Assembly (NCBI RefSeq): GCF_023149035.1
Contig: NZ_JAHXMY010000002.1
Coordinates: forward strand, 1,116,001-1,180,000
DNA: 64,000 bases
Direction: 5' to 3'
Source: Microbacterium sp. EYE_78
GTDB taxonomy: Bacteria > Actinomycetota > Actinomycetes > Actinomycetales > Microbacteriaceae
The notes under the pieces are model-generated. The model searched no databases. It was not told where the DNA came from and was given only the letters and a program-made list of their open reading frames with translations. Position numbers and translations under genes: made by a program. Positions 1-8,776 of this stretch are shown in pieces. Each line of letters starts with the position of its first letter. Positions within the stretch are counted from its first letter, which is position 1.

Positions 1-832
1 GGACCTCGTCGTAGAGCGGCACCTGGAATCCCGTGATCGGGACGCCCGTGGCGGGATGGACCGCGAACGGATGCCCCTCCTCGTCGCTCGCGGCGTGGAG
101 CGCACGCCCCTGCTCATCGAGCATCGTGTACATCCCGCCGTTGCTGAAGTTGTCGATGACGCCGCCGTTGCCGATCTTCAGCACACCGGCGAGCACGTGC
201 ACCTCACCGTCCGGATCGATGTACGACACCATGCGCAGCGAGTTGACGCTGCCCGGATACAGCGCCGCCATCTCGGGATGCTGGACGAGCACCTCCTCGA
301 CGAGCGTCTGCCCGTCGGCGAGCAGCCGCTCTCTGAACGCGGTCGGATCGGCGATCTCGACCGAGTCCACGAGGCTGATCCCGTTGCCGCCGACGCCACC
401 CGGGTTCTTCGCGATGATGCGGGCGTGTCGACCGACGAAGTCGGCGAAGGTCGCGGCATCCGTCTTGTCGAGGTCGATCCACTCGCGGCCGAGCTCGCCG
501 CCGAAACGGGTGGCGAACTGCAGCTTGTCGTCGAAGATCGCACGCTGCGCGTTGTCGTTGAGCCGTCGCGACAGGTGGAACGACTTGGGGTCGGTCATGT
601 AGGTCTTGCGCTCGCGACCCTTCAGGATCCGGAAGTCCCACTCCGAGTAGTTCTCGAACGTCGTCTCGTAGCGGACCGAACACCAGATCATGTCCGCGAC
701 GACCCACCACAGCGGCGCCTTCGAGAGCGCTGACGACTGGCGTGCGAACTGGAGGACCCGGTCGCCGTCGAAGTTCACGATGCGTCGCACGAAGAATCGG
801 GCGCGCCGGTAGAGCCTGTGCAGGGCACCCAC
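1..832 (-). CDS. Sugar-transfer associated ATP-grasp protein (C-terminal end outside window)
   Basis: The visible 277 residues resemble the sugar-transfer associated ATP-grasp family (ATPgrasp_ST). Members are found near polysaccharide genes and are thought to ligate a carboxylate to an amine, but their substrates are largely unknown. The glycine loop NPGGVGGNGI near residue 130 fits the ATP-grasp nucleotide-binding lid, and the following stretches (LVEEVLVQHPEM, then VLAGVLKIGNGGVIDN) fit the central ATP-grasp sheet. The N-terminus is basic (LYRRARFF), followed by PLWWVVADMIW. I chose the GTG at 832, two bases after the stop of the preceding ligase gene; no upstream ATG is available in that frame. 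It is the third gene of the sigA transcript direction, and the window edge cuts it. The family assignment is fairly secure; the biochemical role is inference. Confidence 0.75.
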   Translation of the reverse strand, partial: MGALHRLYRRARFFVRRIVNFDGDRVLQFARQSSALSKAPLWWVVADMIWCSVRYETTFENYSEWDFRILKGRERKTYMTDPKSFHLSRRLNDNAQRAIFDDKLQFATRFGGELGREWIDLDKTDAATFADFVGRHARIIAKNPGGVGGNGISLVDSVEIADPTAFRERLLADGQTLVEEVLVQHPEMAALYPGSVNSLRMVSYIDPDGEVHVLAGVLKIGNGGVIDNFSNGGMYTMLDEQGRALHAASDEEGHPFAVHPATGVPITGFQVPLYDEV

Positions 833-834
833 GA

Positions 835-1539
835 TCAGGCCCCGGTCGTGCGGATGATGCCGAGGGGCGTGGACTGGTGGCCCTGACCGAGCGGGTTGTC
901 CGACAGGATGCGGACGAGCCGCTGCTCCCCCGCCTTGTCCAGCGTCGATCCGAGGATGTTGCCGCCGATGTCGTTGATGTCGACCACGGCGACCTCGTTG
1001 GAGCCGCCGAGTCGCGCCTTCAGTCGCGCTGCGACCGCGGACGGCTCCTTGGGACCGAGCACGACCGCCTTGTTGTAGGGCGGGATCGTGTGCGGCGTGG
1101 GTCCGTCGATGGACCGGGCCTTATCGCCGGCGATCCGATAGAAGTCGCCGCGCCGCCCGAAGAGCTTCGTGACGGCGGCGACGGCTGCCGCGAACACGAT
1201 GCGGGGCGTCCCGCACTCGCGGAGCGCCATCTCCATCGTCTCCGGCATGCCGAGGCCGATGCCGTACTTCGTCTTCACGACGTAGCGCGAGAGGAAGCGG
1301 GCCAGCGGGCGCGGGTTGATGTCCTCGACCAGGTACGAGCGACCCTGCGTGATCGCGACGATCTTCTCCGTCACGAACAGCAGGTCGCCCGGCTGCAGCT
1401 CGGACGCCGCGTACTGCTCGACGATCGCGTCGATGTCCTCGCCGGGCATGACGACGTGGGTGCGGATCGGAATCCGGGCGTACGAGGCCCCGTCGACCGC
1501 CCGCGTGAGTTCCTTGCCCTCGTTCGCGGCGCCGCTCAT
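835..1539 (-). CDS. CofE-like F420-0:glutamyl ligase family protein
   Basis: A 234-residue protein with the N-terminal signature of the coenzyme F420-0:L-glutamate ligase family: [14 protein letters not shown], then [17 protein letters not shown] at about residues 50-66. True CofE adds glutamates to F420-0 using GTP. The second half differs from archaeal CofE. Where CofE has a TDTNGR-type metal/nucleotide motif, this protein has [12 protein letters not shown], so the substrate may not be F420. Its ATG overlaps the sigA stop codon (ATGA) and the ATP-grasp gene follows after 2 bases, which implies translational coupling of all three. No other F420 gene is visible here. I am confident in the family and unsure of the reaction. 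Confidence 0.75.
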   Translation of the reverse strand: MSGAANEGKELTRAVDGASYARIPIRTHVVMPGEDIDAIVEQYAASELQPGDLLFVTEKIVAITQGRSYLVEDINPRPLARFLSRYVVKTKYGIGLGMPETMEMALRECGTPRIVFAAAVAAVTKLFGRRGDFYRIAGDKARSIDGPTPHTIPPYNKAVVLGPKEPSAVAARLKARLGGSNEVAVVDINDIGGNILGSTLDKAGEQRLVRILSDNPLGQGHQSTPLGIIRTTGA

Positions 1540-2852
1540 TCGAGGTAGTCCCGCAGCGACTGCGAACGCGACGGGTGCCGCAGCTTCGCCATCGTCTTGG
1601 ACTCGATCTGACGGATGCGCTCGCGGGTCACGCCGAAGGTGTCGCCGATCTGGTCGAGCGTCTTGGGCTGGCCGTCGCCGAGACCGAAGCGCATCCGGAT
1701 GACGCCCGCCTCGCGCTCGCTCAGCGAGTCGAGGAGGGACTCCAGCTGGCGCTGCAGCATCGTGAAGCCGACGGCGTCCGCCGGGACCACGGCCTCGGTG
1801 TCCTCGATCAGGTCGCCGAACTCGCTGTCGCCGTCCTCGCCGAGCGGGGTGTGCAGCGAGATGGGCTCGCGCCCGTACTTCTGCACCTCGATGACCTTCT
1901 CGGGGGTCATGTCCAGCTCGCGGCTGAGCTCCTCGGGCGTGGGCTCGCGTCCCAGGTCCTGGAGCATCTGACGCTGCACGCGGGCGAGCTTGTTGATGAC
2001 CTCGACCATGTGGACCGGGATGCGGATCGTCCGCGCCTGGTCGGCCATGGCGCGCGTGATGGCCTGACGGATCCACCAGGTCGCGTACGTCGAGAACTTG
2101 AAGCCCTTGGTGTAGTCGAACTTCTCGACCGCGCGGATGAGGCCGAGGTTGCCCTCCTGGATGAGGTCGAGGAACTGCATGCCGCGACCCGTGTAGCGCT
2201 TCGCGAGCGACACGACCAGGCGCAGGTTCGCGCCGAGCAGGTGGCTCTTCGCGCGCTGGCCGTCACGGGCCACCCACTGCAGGTCGAGCCCGAGCTGCGA
2301 CGACTTCTCGGCAGCCGTCATGTGCGACAGCTTCTCCTCGGCGAACAGGCCCGCCTCGATGCGCATCGCGAGCTCGACCTCTTCCGCGGCGTTCAGCAGC
2401 GGGACCTTGCCGATCTGCTTCAGGTAGTCCTTGACCGGGTCGGCGGTCGCGCCGGTGATCTGCGTCGAGTAGACGGGGACCTCGTCGTCATCGGAGGACG
2501 TGATGACGATCGCGCCGGTGGGCAGCGGCTCGGATGCGACGGGCTTCGCCGTCCCCTCTTCGTCGTCGCCGTCGCCGGCTTCGCCGTCCTTCTTCGCCTC
2601 GTCGGCGACGTCGTCCGCATCGTCGGATGCGTCGATGTCGACCTCGACCTCGTCGACCTCGACGTCGTCCTCCTCGTCCTCGTCGGACTTCTTGGAGGCG
2701 CGCGCCTTGGCCGGCGACGCCTTCGTCGTCGACTTCTTCGCGGCGGTCTTGCGGGCAGGGGCCTTCTTTGCGGCGGTCGCCGTGGCCGGGGCTTCCGCCT
2801 CTTCGACCTCTTCGGCCGGTCGTGTACGGGTGGTCCTCGTGCTCGAAGTCAC
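1536..2852 (-). CDS. sigA: Primary RNA polymerase sigma factor (SigA/HrdB/RpoD)
   Basis: The housekeeping sigma-70 factor, 438 residues, which directs RNA polymerase to -10/-35 promoters. The N-terminal 130 residues are a low-complexity Lys/Ala then Asp/Glu tract, typical of actinobacterial primary sigmas. Region 1.2 starts near residue 138 ([16 protein letters not shown]). Region 2 holds the core-binding and -10 elements ([17 protein letters not shown], then [18 protein letters not shown] [15 protein letters not shown]). Region 4 carries the -35 helix-turn-helix ([19 protein letters not shown]) near the C-terminus. I chose the GTG at 2852 because AAAGGCG precedes it; an in-frame upstream start would add 20 unsupported residues. 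The 200 bases upstream contain a TTGACA on the minus strand at 2907-2912 but no convincing -10 at the right distance. Downstream it overlaps the CofE-like gene. Confidence 0.97.
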   Translation of the reverse strand: MTSSTRTTRTRPAEEVEEAEAPATATAAKKAPARKTAAKKSTTKASPAKARASKKSDEDEEDDVEVDEVEVDIDASDDADDVADEAKKDGEAGDGDDEEGTAKPVASEPLPTGAIVITSSDDDEVPVYSTQITGATADPVKDYLKQIGKVPLLNAAEEVELAMRIEAGLFAEEKLSHMTAAEKSSQLGLDLQWVARDGQRAKSHLLGANLRLVVSLAKRYTGRGMQFLDLIQEGNLGLIRAVEKFDYTKGFKFSTYATWWIRQAITRAMADQARTIRIPVHMVEVINKLARVQRQMLQDLGREPTPEELSRELDMTPEKVIEVQKYGREPISLHTPLGEDGDSEFGDLIEDTEAVVPADAVGFTMLQRQLESLLDSLSEREAGVIRMRFGLGDGQPKTLDQIGDTFGVTRERIRQIESKTMAKLRHPSRSQSLRDYLE

Positions 2853-3053
2853 GTCTCGCCTTTCACCGACGGCCCTCCGCCGGGTTTCGGACACTAGTAA
2901 GACCCTTGTCAAGTCCGAACAGCGCGAAACACCTGCACTCGATCAGCCCTGGCAACGGGTCGTTTCGTCCATTCTCTCATACGTCTCGGATGCATGAAGG
3001 ACGTACCCGTGTCAACACCGAATCGGGTGAGCGCATTCCCTGTCGGCGACGGG

Positions 3054-3983
3054 TCAGCCGAGCCCCGGACGCCGGTCCTCGTCGCCCGAAGGCCGGTTGG
3101 CCAGGAAGCGCTCGAGTTCGGCCGCCAGCTCATCCGCGGAGGGCAGGTCGCCGGTGTGGATGATCGGCTGCGCCTGCGTCGATCCCGCCATGTAGGCGTC
3201 GTACCGGTTCTCGAGGTTGTGCAGCATCGTCGTGAGCTCGTCGCTCCCCGAGACCTGGTCGTCGACCTTCTCGAGGTATTCGCGGTTCTCCTCGCGGAGC
3301 GTGTCGCTGTCGAACACGAGCCCCGTCGCGATCGAGATGCTGTCCAGCGCCGCGATGGCCGCGGCCGGGAAATCGGTCTCGGCGAGGTAGTGCGGGATCA
3401 GCAGCGCGAAGCCGGCGACCGACATCCCCGCATCCGCCAGTCGGTACTCCAACAGGTGACCCGCGGTCGAGGGCACCTGCGTGTGAGGCTTCCACACCGA
3501 GTGCGCCTCGGTGAGGTCGGAGCGGGTGCCGCTCACGGTCGTGCCGAGGGGACGCGTGTGCGGGACCGGCATCGGGATTGCGTGGACCCACGTGATGGAA
3601 CGGACCTCGAGGCCCTCGGCGAGGCCCACCACGGTGTCGGTGAACGCATCCCAGGAGAAGTCGGGCTCGTACCCGGAGAGGAGCACGAAGGGCTGGCCGA
3701 GCGAATCGCGCACGAGCGAGAGGTCGAGCCGCGGCGGCTGGTAATCCACGAGGTGGTCACCGTCGAACGTGATGAGCGGCCGTCGCGCGCGGTAGTCGAA
3801 GAGGACGTCGGCGTTGAAGGCGACGACCGGGTTCGGCTCGTGTTCGGTGCGGATGTGGTCCACCAGGCGCGACACCGCGGAACCGGCGTCGGTGAAACCG
3901 GTCAGCGCGACGACCATGGGCAGACCCGCCGGGACGGCGGGTGCAGTGGTGATGCGCTCGTAGAGGGGGCCAGACAGGGGCAT
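3054..3983 (-). CDS. PAC2 family protein
   Basis: A 309-residue protein of the PAC2 (proteasome assembly chaperone 2-like) family, common in actinobacteria. It begins with the typical LPMVVALTGFTDAGSAVSRL segment around residues 20-40. The PAC2 core follows, with LLSGYEPDFSWDAF and the conserved TWVHAIPMPVPHTRP near the middle. The C-terminus is acidic and possibly coiled (SADELAAELERFLANR). The molecular function in bacteria is not established. The ATG at 3983 lies 6 bases after a TACAGT hexamer, with a GGAGG immediately before the start. The gene diverges from pepA with an 84-base gap. It is a single-gene unit, since the next minus-strand gene (sigA) starts about 200 bases downstream of its stop. 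Confidence 0.88.
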   Translation of the reverse strand: MPLSGPLYERITTAPAVPAGLPMVVALTGFTDAGSAVSRLVDHIRTEHEPNPVVAFNADVLFDYRARRPLITFDGDHLVDYQPPRLDLSLVRDSLGQPFVLLSGYEPDFSWDAFTDTVVGLAEGLEVRSITWVHAIPMPVPHTRPLGTTVSGTRSDLTEAHSVWKPHTQVPSTAGHLLEYRLADAGMSVAGFALLIPHYLAETDFPAAAIAALDSISIATGLVFDSDTLREENREYLEKVDDQVSGSDELTTMLHNLENRYDAYMAGSTQAQPIIHTGDLPSADELAAELERFLANRPSGDEDRRPGLG

Positions 3984-3989
3984 GCCTCC

Positions 3990-3995
3990 ACTGTA
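3990..3995 (-). promoter_or_regulatory. Predicted -10 hexamer of the PAC2 gene
   Basis: TACAGT on the minus strand ends 6 bases before the ATG at 3983. This spacing puts the transcription start at or next to the start codon, suggesting a leaderless mRNA. No good -35 is seen. Confidence 0.45.
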
Positions 3996-4054
3996 CGAGG
4001 CCCGTCGGAGGGCTCGGCTCGGCCACGTCCCGCTCTCAGCGAACGCCCGCTCCA

Positions 4055-4060
4055 TAGGAT
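4055..4060 (+). promoter_or_regulatory. Predicted -10 hexamer of pepA
   Basis: TAGGAT ends 7 bases before the ATG at 4068. A GGAG also lies between them, so either a leaderless start or a very short leader is possible. Confidence 0.45.
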
Positions 4061-4067
4061 GGAGTCC

Positions 4068-5540
4068 ATGCCGTACCCCGAGCTGACCGTGTCCACCACC
4101 CCTGTTCACGACGGCGAGGCAGACGCCGTCATCCTGGCGCTGCCCCCCTTGGACGATGCCGGCGACGCGCTCGCGTCCTGGCCCGGCGTCGACGCCGTCC
4201 TCCGAGGACTCGACTTCACCGGAGCGAAGGGCACCAGCGTGCGCGTCTTCGCGCCGGAGGCCCGCGACGGCGCCCTGTTCGTCGTCGGCACGGGCCCGTC
4301 GCCGACGCCCGACACCGTCCGGGATGCCGTGGGCGCCGCGGTGCGGACCACCACCGGGTACGAGCACCTCGCCGTCGCGATCCCCGGCGCGGAGGACCAC
4401 TGGCGTGCCGCAGCGGAAGGAGCGGTGCTCGGCGGCTATCGCTTCGCGGGATACAAGAAGACGGATGCCGGCAAATCCCGCGCCTCGCGCGTGACCCTGC
4501 ACCTGTCGTCGGCGCCGGACGATGCGGATCTGCGCGCCGTCGGCGCCATCGGCTCCGCTGTCGCGCTCGTGAAGGATCTCGTGCACATCCCGGCCGAATG
4601 GCTCGGCCCCGCCGACCTCGCCGAGAGGGCCATCGAGGCGGTCGCGGGCCTGCCGGTGGACGTCGAGGTGCTCGACGAGTCCGACCTCGCAGCGCAGGGG
4701 TACGGGGGCATCCTGGGGGTCGGCAAGGGCTCGGACAGGCCGCCACGCCTCGTGCACCTGACCTACGCACCCGAGGGCTCCGCGCGACACGTGGCGATCG
4801 TCGGAAAGGGCATCACATTCGACACCGGCGGGCTGTCGCTGAAGCCACCGGCATCCATGGTCGGCATGAAGTTCGACATGGCGGGAGCGGCGACCGCCCT
4901 CGCCGTCGTGCGCGCCGCCGCGCAGCTCGAGCTCCCCATCGCCGTGAGCGCCTGGCTCTGCATCGCCGACAACATGCCGTCCGGACGCGCGACCCGCCCG
5001 GGCGACGTCCTGCGGATGCTGGACGGCACCTCGGTCGAGGTCCTCAACACGGATGCCGAAGGTCGCCTCGTCATGGCCGACGGACTGGTCGCGGCGAGCC
5101 GCACATCGCCCGACCTGATCGTCGACGTCGCGACGCTGACGGGTGCCGTCATCGTCGCGCTCGGCAACCGCCATACCGGCGTGATGGGCGACGACGACGC
5201 GGTGGCCGAGTACCTCGCTGCGTCCTCCTCGACCGGAGAGCTCGCCTGGCAGCTCCCCCTTCCCGCCCACATGGAGGACGAACTCGACTCGCCGATCGCC
5301 GATCTGCGCAACGCGAAGGTCGGCGACCCCGCCGGCGGGACGATGTTCGCCGGGCTCTTCCTGCAGCGCTTCGTCGGCCGAACCGGCGACGACGCGGACT
5401 CCCCCCGCATCCCCTGGATCCACCTCGACATCGCCGGAAGCGGCGAGAACAAGTCGGCGCCGTTCGGGCCGACCGACAAGGGGCCCACGGCGGCGGCGGT
5501 CCGGCCGCTGATCGCCCTCCTGCAGGAGCAGGCGCGATGA
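4068..5540 (+). CDS. pepA: Leucyl aminopeptidase (M17 family)
   Basis: A cytosolic two-metal aminopeptidase, 490 residues, which removes N-terminal amino acids from peptides. The C-terminal catalytic domain carries both M17 hallmarks: GKGITFDTGGLSLKP (metal ligands Lys247 and Asp252) and the signature NTDAEGRLVMADGL near residue 330. The N-terminal 160 residues form the variable domain. I chose the ATG at 4068, which has GGATGGAG just upstream; an in-frame ATG three codons earlier is less well placed. The stop overlaps the lpd start (ATGA), so the two are translationally coupled. That makes pepA the promoter-proximal gene of the pepA-lpd-(sucB) run, an arrangement common in Microbacteriaceae though the enzymes are unrelated in function. 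Confidence 0.96.
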   Translation: MPYPELTVSTTPVHDGEADAVILALPPLDDAGDALASWPGVDAVLRGLDFTGAKGTSVRVFAPEARDGALFVVGTGPSPTPDTVRDAVGAAVRTTTGYEHLAVAIPGAEDHWRAAAEGAVLGGYRFAGYKKTDAGKSRASRVTLHLSSAPDDADLRAVGAIGSAVALVKDLVHIPAEWLGPADLAERAIEAVAGLPVDVEVLDESDLAAQGYGGILGVGKGSDRPPRLVHLTYAPEGSARHVAIVGKGITFDTGGLSLKPPASMVGMKFDMAGAATALAVVRAAAQLELPIAVSAWLCIADNMPSGRATRPGDVLRMLDGTSVEVLNTDAEGRLVMADGLVAASRTSPDLIVDVATLTGAVIVALGNRHTGVMGDDDAVAEYLAASSSTGELAWQLPLPAHMEDELDSPIADLRNAKVGDPAGGTMFAGLFLQRFVGRTGDDADSPRIPWIHLDIAGSGENKSAPFGPTDKGPTAAAVRPLIALLQEQAR

Positions 5541-6907
5541 CCGCGTTCTCGTTCGACGTCGTCGTCCTGGGCGGCGGGAGCGGCGGATATGCGGCAGCGC
5601 TGCGCGCAGCCGAGCTCGGCAAGAGCGTCGCCGTCATCGAGAAGGACAAGCTCGGAGGCACCTGTCTGCACCGCGGGTGCGTGCCGACCAAGGCACTGCT
5701 GCACACCGCGGAGATCGCCGACCACGTCAGGCAGGCCGCCGAGGTCGGCGTGGACGCGACGCTCTCGGGGATCGATCCAGCGCGGATGACCGCCTACCGC
5801 GAGGGCATCGTGGCGAAGAAGTACCGGGGCCTGCAGAGCCTCGTCGCCGGGCGAGGGATCACCGTCGTCGCGGGTGCAGGCACCCTGACTGCTGACCACG
5901 CGGTCGCGGTCGGCGACGACGTCTACACGGGCGCCGACGTCGTGCTGGCGACGGGGTCGTACACGCGCACGCTGCCCGGCATCGAGATCGGCGGGCGGGT
6001 GCTCACGAGCGAGACCGCACTCACGCTCGACGAGGTACCCGGACGAGTCGTCGTGCTCGGCGGCGGCGTGATCGGCGTCGAGTTCGCGAGCGCCTGGCGT
6101 TCCCTCGGCGCCGAGGTCCTGATCGTCGAAGCCCTCGATCACCTCCTCCCGGCCGAGGACGCGACCTCGCGCAAGGCACTGGAGCGCGCCTACCGCAAGC
6201 GCGGCATCGACACGGCACTCAGCACCCGCTGCGAGGGCGTCACGTCGACGGATGCCGGGGTGAGCGTCGCGCTCTCGAACGGGACCGTCGTCGAGGCGGA
6301 CTACGTCCTGGTCGCCGTGGGCAGAGGCCCCGTCACCGACGGCCTCGGCTTCGCGGAGGCGGGCGTCGCCATGGACCGCGGGTTCGTCACCGTCGACGAA
6401 CGCCTGCAGAGCAGCGTCCCGCACGTGTGGGCCGTCGGGGACATCGTCCCGGGACTGCAGCTCGCGCACCGCTCGTTCCAGCAGGGCATCTTCGTCGCCG
6501 AGCAGATCGCGGGCATGTCCCCCGTCCCCGTACCGGAGTCGGGGATCCCGCGGGTGGCCTATTCACACCCCGAGGTCGCCTCGGTGGGGCTCACGGAGGA
6601 TCAGGCGCGAGCGATCCACGGTGACGCGGTCGCCGCCTACGAGTACAACCTCGCGGGCAACGCGAAGAGCGAGATCCTCGGCACGGCCGGCGTCGCGAAG
6701 GTCGTCAGGATCGCGGACGGGCCGGTCGTCGGCGTCCACCTCGTCGGAGACCGCGTGGGCGAGCTCATCACCGAGGCGCAGCTCGTCATCGGGTGGGAGG
6801 CGCATCCGGAGGACATCGCTCCCCTGGTGCACGCGCACCCCACGCAGAGCGAAGCGCTCGGCGAGGCGTTCCTCGCCCTTGCGGGCAAGCCCCTCCATAC
6901 CATCTGA
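5537..6907 (+). CDS. lpd: Dihydrolipoyl dehydrogenase (E3)
   Basis: A flavoprotein of 456 residues that re-oxidises dihydrolipoyl groups on the E2 subunit of 2-oxoacid dehydrogenases, passing electrons to NAD+. The FAD-binding motif VVLGGGSGGYAA lies at the N-terminus. The redox disulfide is Cys43/Cys48 in GGTCLHRGCVPTK, a variant of the usual CLNVGC seen in other actinobacterial Lpd proteins. The NAD domain motif VVVLGGGVIGVEFAS is near residue 175, and the C-terminal catalytic His-Glu pair is in HAHPTQSE. The gene overlaps the pepA stop by 4 bases. Sixty-three bases separate it from sucB, which has its own predicted promoter. With SucB and the AceE encoded at 27.5 kb it provides E3 of the pyruvate/2-oxoglutarate dehydrogenase system. 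Confidence 0.96.
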   Translation: MTAFSFDVVVLGGGSGGYAAALRAAELGKSVAVIEKDKLGGTCLHRGCVPTKALLHTAEIADHVRQAAEVGVDATLSGIDPARMTAYREGIVAKKYRGLQSLVAGRGITVVAGAGTLTADHAVAVGDDVYTGADVVLATGSYTRTLPGIEIGGRVLTSETALTLDEVPGRVVVLGGGVIGVEFASAWRSLGAEVLIVEALDHLLPAEDATSRKALERAYRKRGIDTALSTRCEGVTSTDAGVSVALSNGTVVEADYVLVAVGRGPVTDGLGFAEAGVAMDRGFVTVDERLQSSVPHVWAVGDIVPGLQLAHRSFQQGIFVAEQIAGMSPVPVPESGIPRVAYSHPEVASVGLTEDQARAIHGDAVAAYEYNLAGNAKSEILGTAGVAKVVRIADGPVVGVHLVGDRVGELITEAQLVIGWEAHPEDIAPLVHAHPTQSEALGEAFLALAGKPLHTI

Positions 6908-6927
6908 CCCCGTCGCACGGGCGACAC

Positions 6928-6933
6928 TAAGCT
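6928..6933 (+). promoter_or_regulatory. Predicted -10 hexamer of sucB
   Basis: TAAGCT lies 37 bases before the sucB ATG. A clear Shine-Dalgarno sequence (AAGGAG at about 6955-6960) precedes the start, so this transcript would have a conventional short leader. Confidence 0.4.
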
Positions 6934-6970
6934 AGACACGACATCGAACTTTCTTGAAGGAGACATCCCC

Positions 6971-8704
6971 ATGAGCACATCCGTGGTCCTCCCTGCGCTC
7001 GGCGAGAGCGTGACCGAGGGAACGGTCACCCGCTGGCTCAAGAAGGTCGGTGATTCGATCCAGGCCGACGAGGGTCTGCTCGAGATCTCGACCGACAAGG
7101 TCGACACGGAGATCCCGTCGCCCGTGAGCGGCGTGATCGAGGAGATCCTCGTGGAGGAGGACGAGACCGTCGAGGTCGGCGCCGTCCTCGCCAAGATCGG
7201 GGACGGCTCGTCCGCTCCGGCGGAGGCACCGGCGGAAGAGTCCGCGTCGGCTGAGCAGTCCGCTCCCGCCGAGGAGTCCGCTCCCGAGCCCGCTCAGGCC
7301 GAGGCGCCGGCGGAGGAGTCGGCTCCGGCCGCATCCGCGCCTGCAGCGTCCGGCGACGCGAAAGACGTCGTCCTCCCCGAGCTCGGCGAGAGCGTGACAG
7401 AGGGCACCGTCACCCGGTGGCTGAAGGCCGTCGGCGACGACGTCGCGGTCGACGAGCCGCTGCTCGAGATCTCCACGGACAAGGTCGACACCGAGATCCC
7501 CTCGCCGGTGGCCGGCACGCTGACAGAGATCCTCGTCCAGGAGGACGAGACCGTCGAGGTCGGCGCTGTGCTCGCCCGCGTCGGTTCCGGTGCGCCCGCG
7601 CAGGACGCGCCGGCAGCGCCTGCTCCCGCTGCGGAGAAGGCACCTGAGCCTGCCCAGGAGCAGGCCCCCGAGCCCGCCGCGGAGAAGCCCGCCGAGGCGG
7701 CCCCGGCCGAGTCGAAGCCTGCCGCCTCCCCCGCCCCGGCGGCGGAGGAGAAGTCCGCCCCCGCTCCGGCACCGCAGGACGGTGCGGCGGAGGACGGCGT
7801 GACCTACGTCACTCCCCTGGTCCGCAAGCTCGCGCAGCAGCACGGTGTCGACCTCGCCTCCGTCACCGGCAGCGGTGTCGGCGGCCGCATCCGCAAGGAG
7901 GACGTGCTGAAGGCGGCGGAGGGTGCGAAGTCTGCACCCGCCGCCGAGGCGCCCGCCGCCGCTGCACCGGCACCCGTCGAGGCCTCTCCGCTGCGCGGCA
8001 CGACCCAGGCGATGTCGCGCCTGCGCAAGGTCCTGGCGAGCCGCGCCGTCGAGTCGATGCAGCAGACGGCGCAGCTCACCACCGTCGTCGAGGTGGACGT
8101 CACGAAGCTCGCGAACTACCGCGACAGCGTCAAGGTGTCCTTCCAGGAGAAGACCGGCGACAAGCTGTCGTTCCTGCCCTTCTTCGCCCTCGCCGCGGCC
8201 GAAGCGCTGAAGGCCTTCCCGATCATCAACGCGACGGTGGACGGCGACCAGATCGTCTACCCCGCGAGCGAGAACCTCTCGATCGCGGTCGACACCGAGC
8301 GCGGCCTGCTGACACCGGTGCTCCGCGATGCGGGCGACAAGAACATCGCCCAGATCGCTCACGAGATCGCCGACCTCGCCGACCGCACGCGCAACAACAA
8401 GCTGAAGCCCGACGAGCTCGCCGGCGGCACCTTCACCCTCACCAACACCGGGTCTCGCGGTGCACTGTTCGACACGCCGGTCGTGTTCCTGCCGCAGTCG
8501 GCGATCCTCGGCACCGGCGTCGTCGTCAAGCGCCCCGGACTGGTCTCGGTTGACGGCAAGGATGCCATCGGCATCCGCTCCTACGTCTACCTGGCGCTGT
8601 CCTACGACCACCGCGTCATCGACGGTGCGGACGCCGCGCGCTTCCTGAGCGCCGTGAAGACGCGTCTCGAGGCTGCGCAGTTCGAGGGTCAGCTCGGCGC
8701 CTGA
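6971..8704 (+). CDS. sucB: 2-oxoacid dehydrogenase E2 (dihydrolipoamide acyl/succinyltransferase)
   Basis: The E2 core of a 2-oxoacid dehydrogenase, 577 residues. There are two tandem lipoyl domains, with lipoylation lysines at about 43 and 171, both in [12 protein letters not shown]. Long Ala/Pro/Glu linkers follow each domain. A peripheral subunit-binding domain lies at about 278-315 ([15 protein letters not shown]). The C-terminal catalytic acyltransferase domain carries [15 protein letters not shown]. Annotated as SucB, but in Corynebacterium the equivalent protein (AceF) is the only E2 and serves both pyruvate and 2-oxoglutarate dehydrogenase; that is probably true here. The two lipoyl domains are nearly identical in protein and similar in DNA, pointing to internal duplication. 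A strong terminator follows. Confidence 0.95.
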   Translation: MSTSVVLPALGESVTEGTVTRWLKKVGDSIQADEGLLEISTDKVDTEIPSPVSGVIEEILVEEDETVEVGAVLAKIGDGSSAPAEAPAEESASAEQSAPAEESAPEPAQAEAPAEESAPAASAPAASGDAKDVVLPELGESVTEGTVTRWLKAVGDDVAVDEPLLEISTDKVDTEIPSPVAGTLTEILVQEDETVEVGAVLARVGSGAPAQDAPAAPAPAAEKAPEPAQEQAPEPAAEKPAEAAPAESKPAASPAPAAEEKSAPAPAPQDGAAEDGVTYVTPLVRKLAQQHGVDLASVTGSGVGGRIRKEDVLKAAEGAKSAPAAEAPAAAAPAPVEASPLRGTTQAMSRLRKVLASRAVESMQQTAQLTTVVEVDVTKLANYRDSVKVSFQEKTGDKLSFLPFFALAAAEALKAFPIINATVDGDQIVYPASENLSIAVDTERGLLTPVLRDAGDKNIAQIAHEIADLADRTRNNKLKPDELAGGTFTLTNTGSRGALFDTPVVFLPQSAILGTGVVVKRPGLVSVDGKDAIGIRSYVYLALSYDHRVIDGADAARFLSAVKTRLEAAQFEGQLGA

Positions 8705-8710
8705 TCACCT

Positions 8711-8758
8711 GACGACGAAAGGGCCGGTCCGCACCTGCGGACCGGCCCTTTCGTCGTC
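8711..8758. terminator. Strong bidirectional terminator after sucB
   Basis: A perfect 23-bp inverted repeat (starting GACGACGAAAGGGCC) with a loop of a few bases, flanked on the plus strand by TTTCGTCGTC. It sits between convergent sucB and the acyltransferase gene, and can serve both. Confidence 0.85.
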
Positions 8759-8776
8759 GGAGCCTTCAGAAGAGGA

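Noticed and set aside
204..710. Minus-strand and plus-strand frames over the left-edge gene other than the ATP-grasp frame
   Set aside because: They lack recognisable motifs and are interrupted, while the chosen frame gives a continuous ATP-grasp sequence to the window edge.
2534..2760. Plus-strand frames through the acidic N-terminal tract of sigA
   Set aside because: They are reading shadows of a GC-rich low-complexity coding region; the sigma factor frame has all family motifs.
2907..2912. TTGACA upstream of sigA on the minus strand as a -35 element
   Set aside because: No TANNNT-type hexamer occurs at 16-18 bases from it in the right direction, so no promoter is listed.
3054..5423. A single long minus-strand frame reading through pepA into the PAC2 gene
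   Set aside because: Only its C-terminal 309 residues match PAC2; the rest is antisense to pepA, which has all M17 motifs.
7590..7802. Basic Arg/Pro-rich frames over the sucB linkers
   Set aside because: They are alternative readings of the Ala/Pro/Glu linker, with no start signal or independent support.
8711..8758. The long inverted repeat after sucB as a mobile-element end
   Set aside because: It is a short perfect hairpin at a convergent gene boundary with a T-rich tail, typical of a terminator, and no transposase or target duplication is present.
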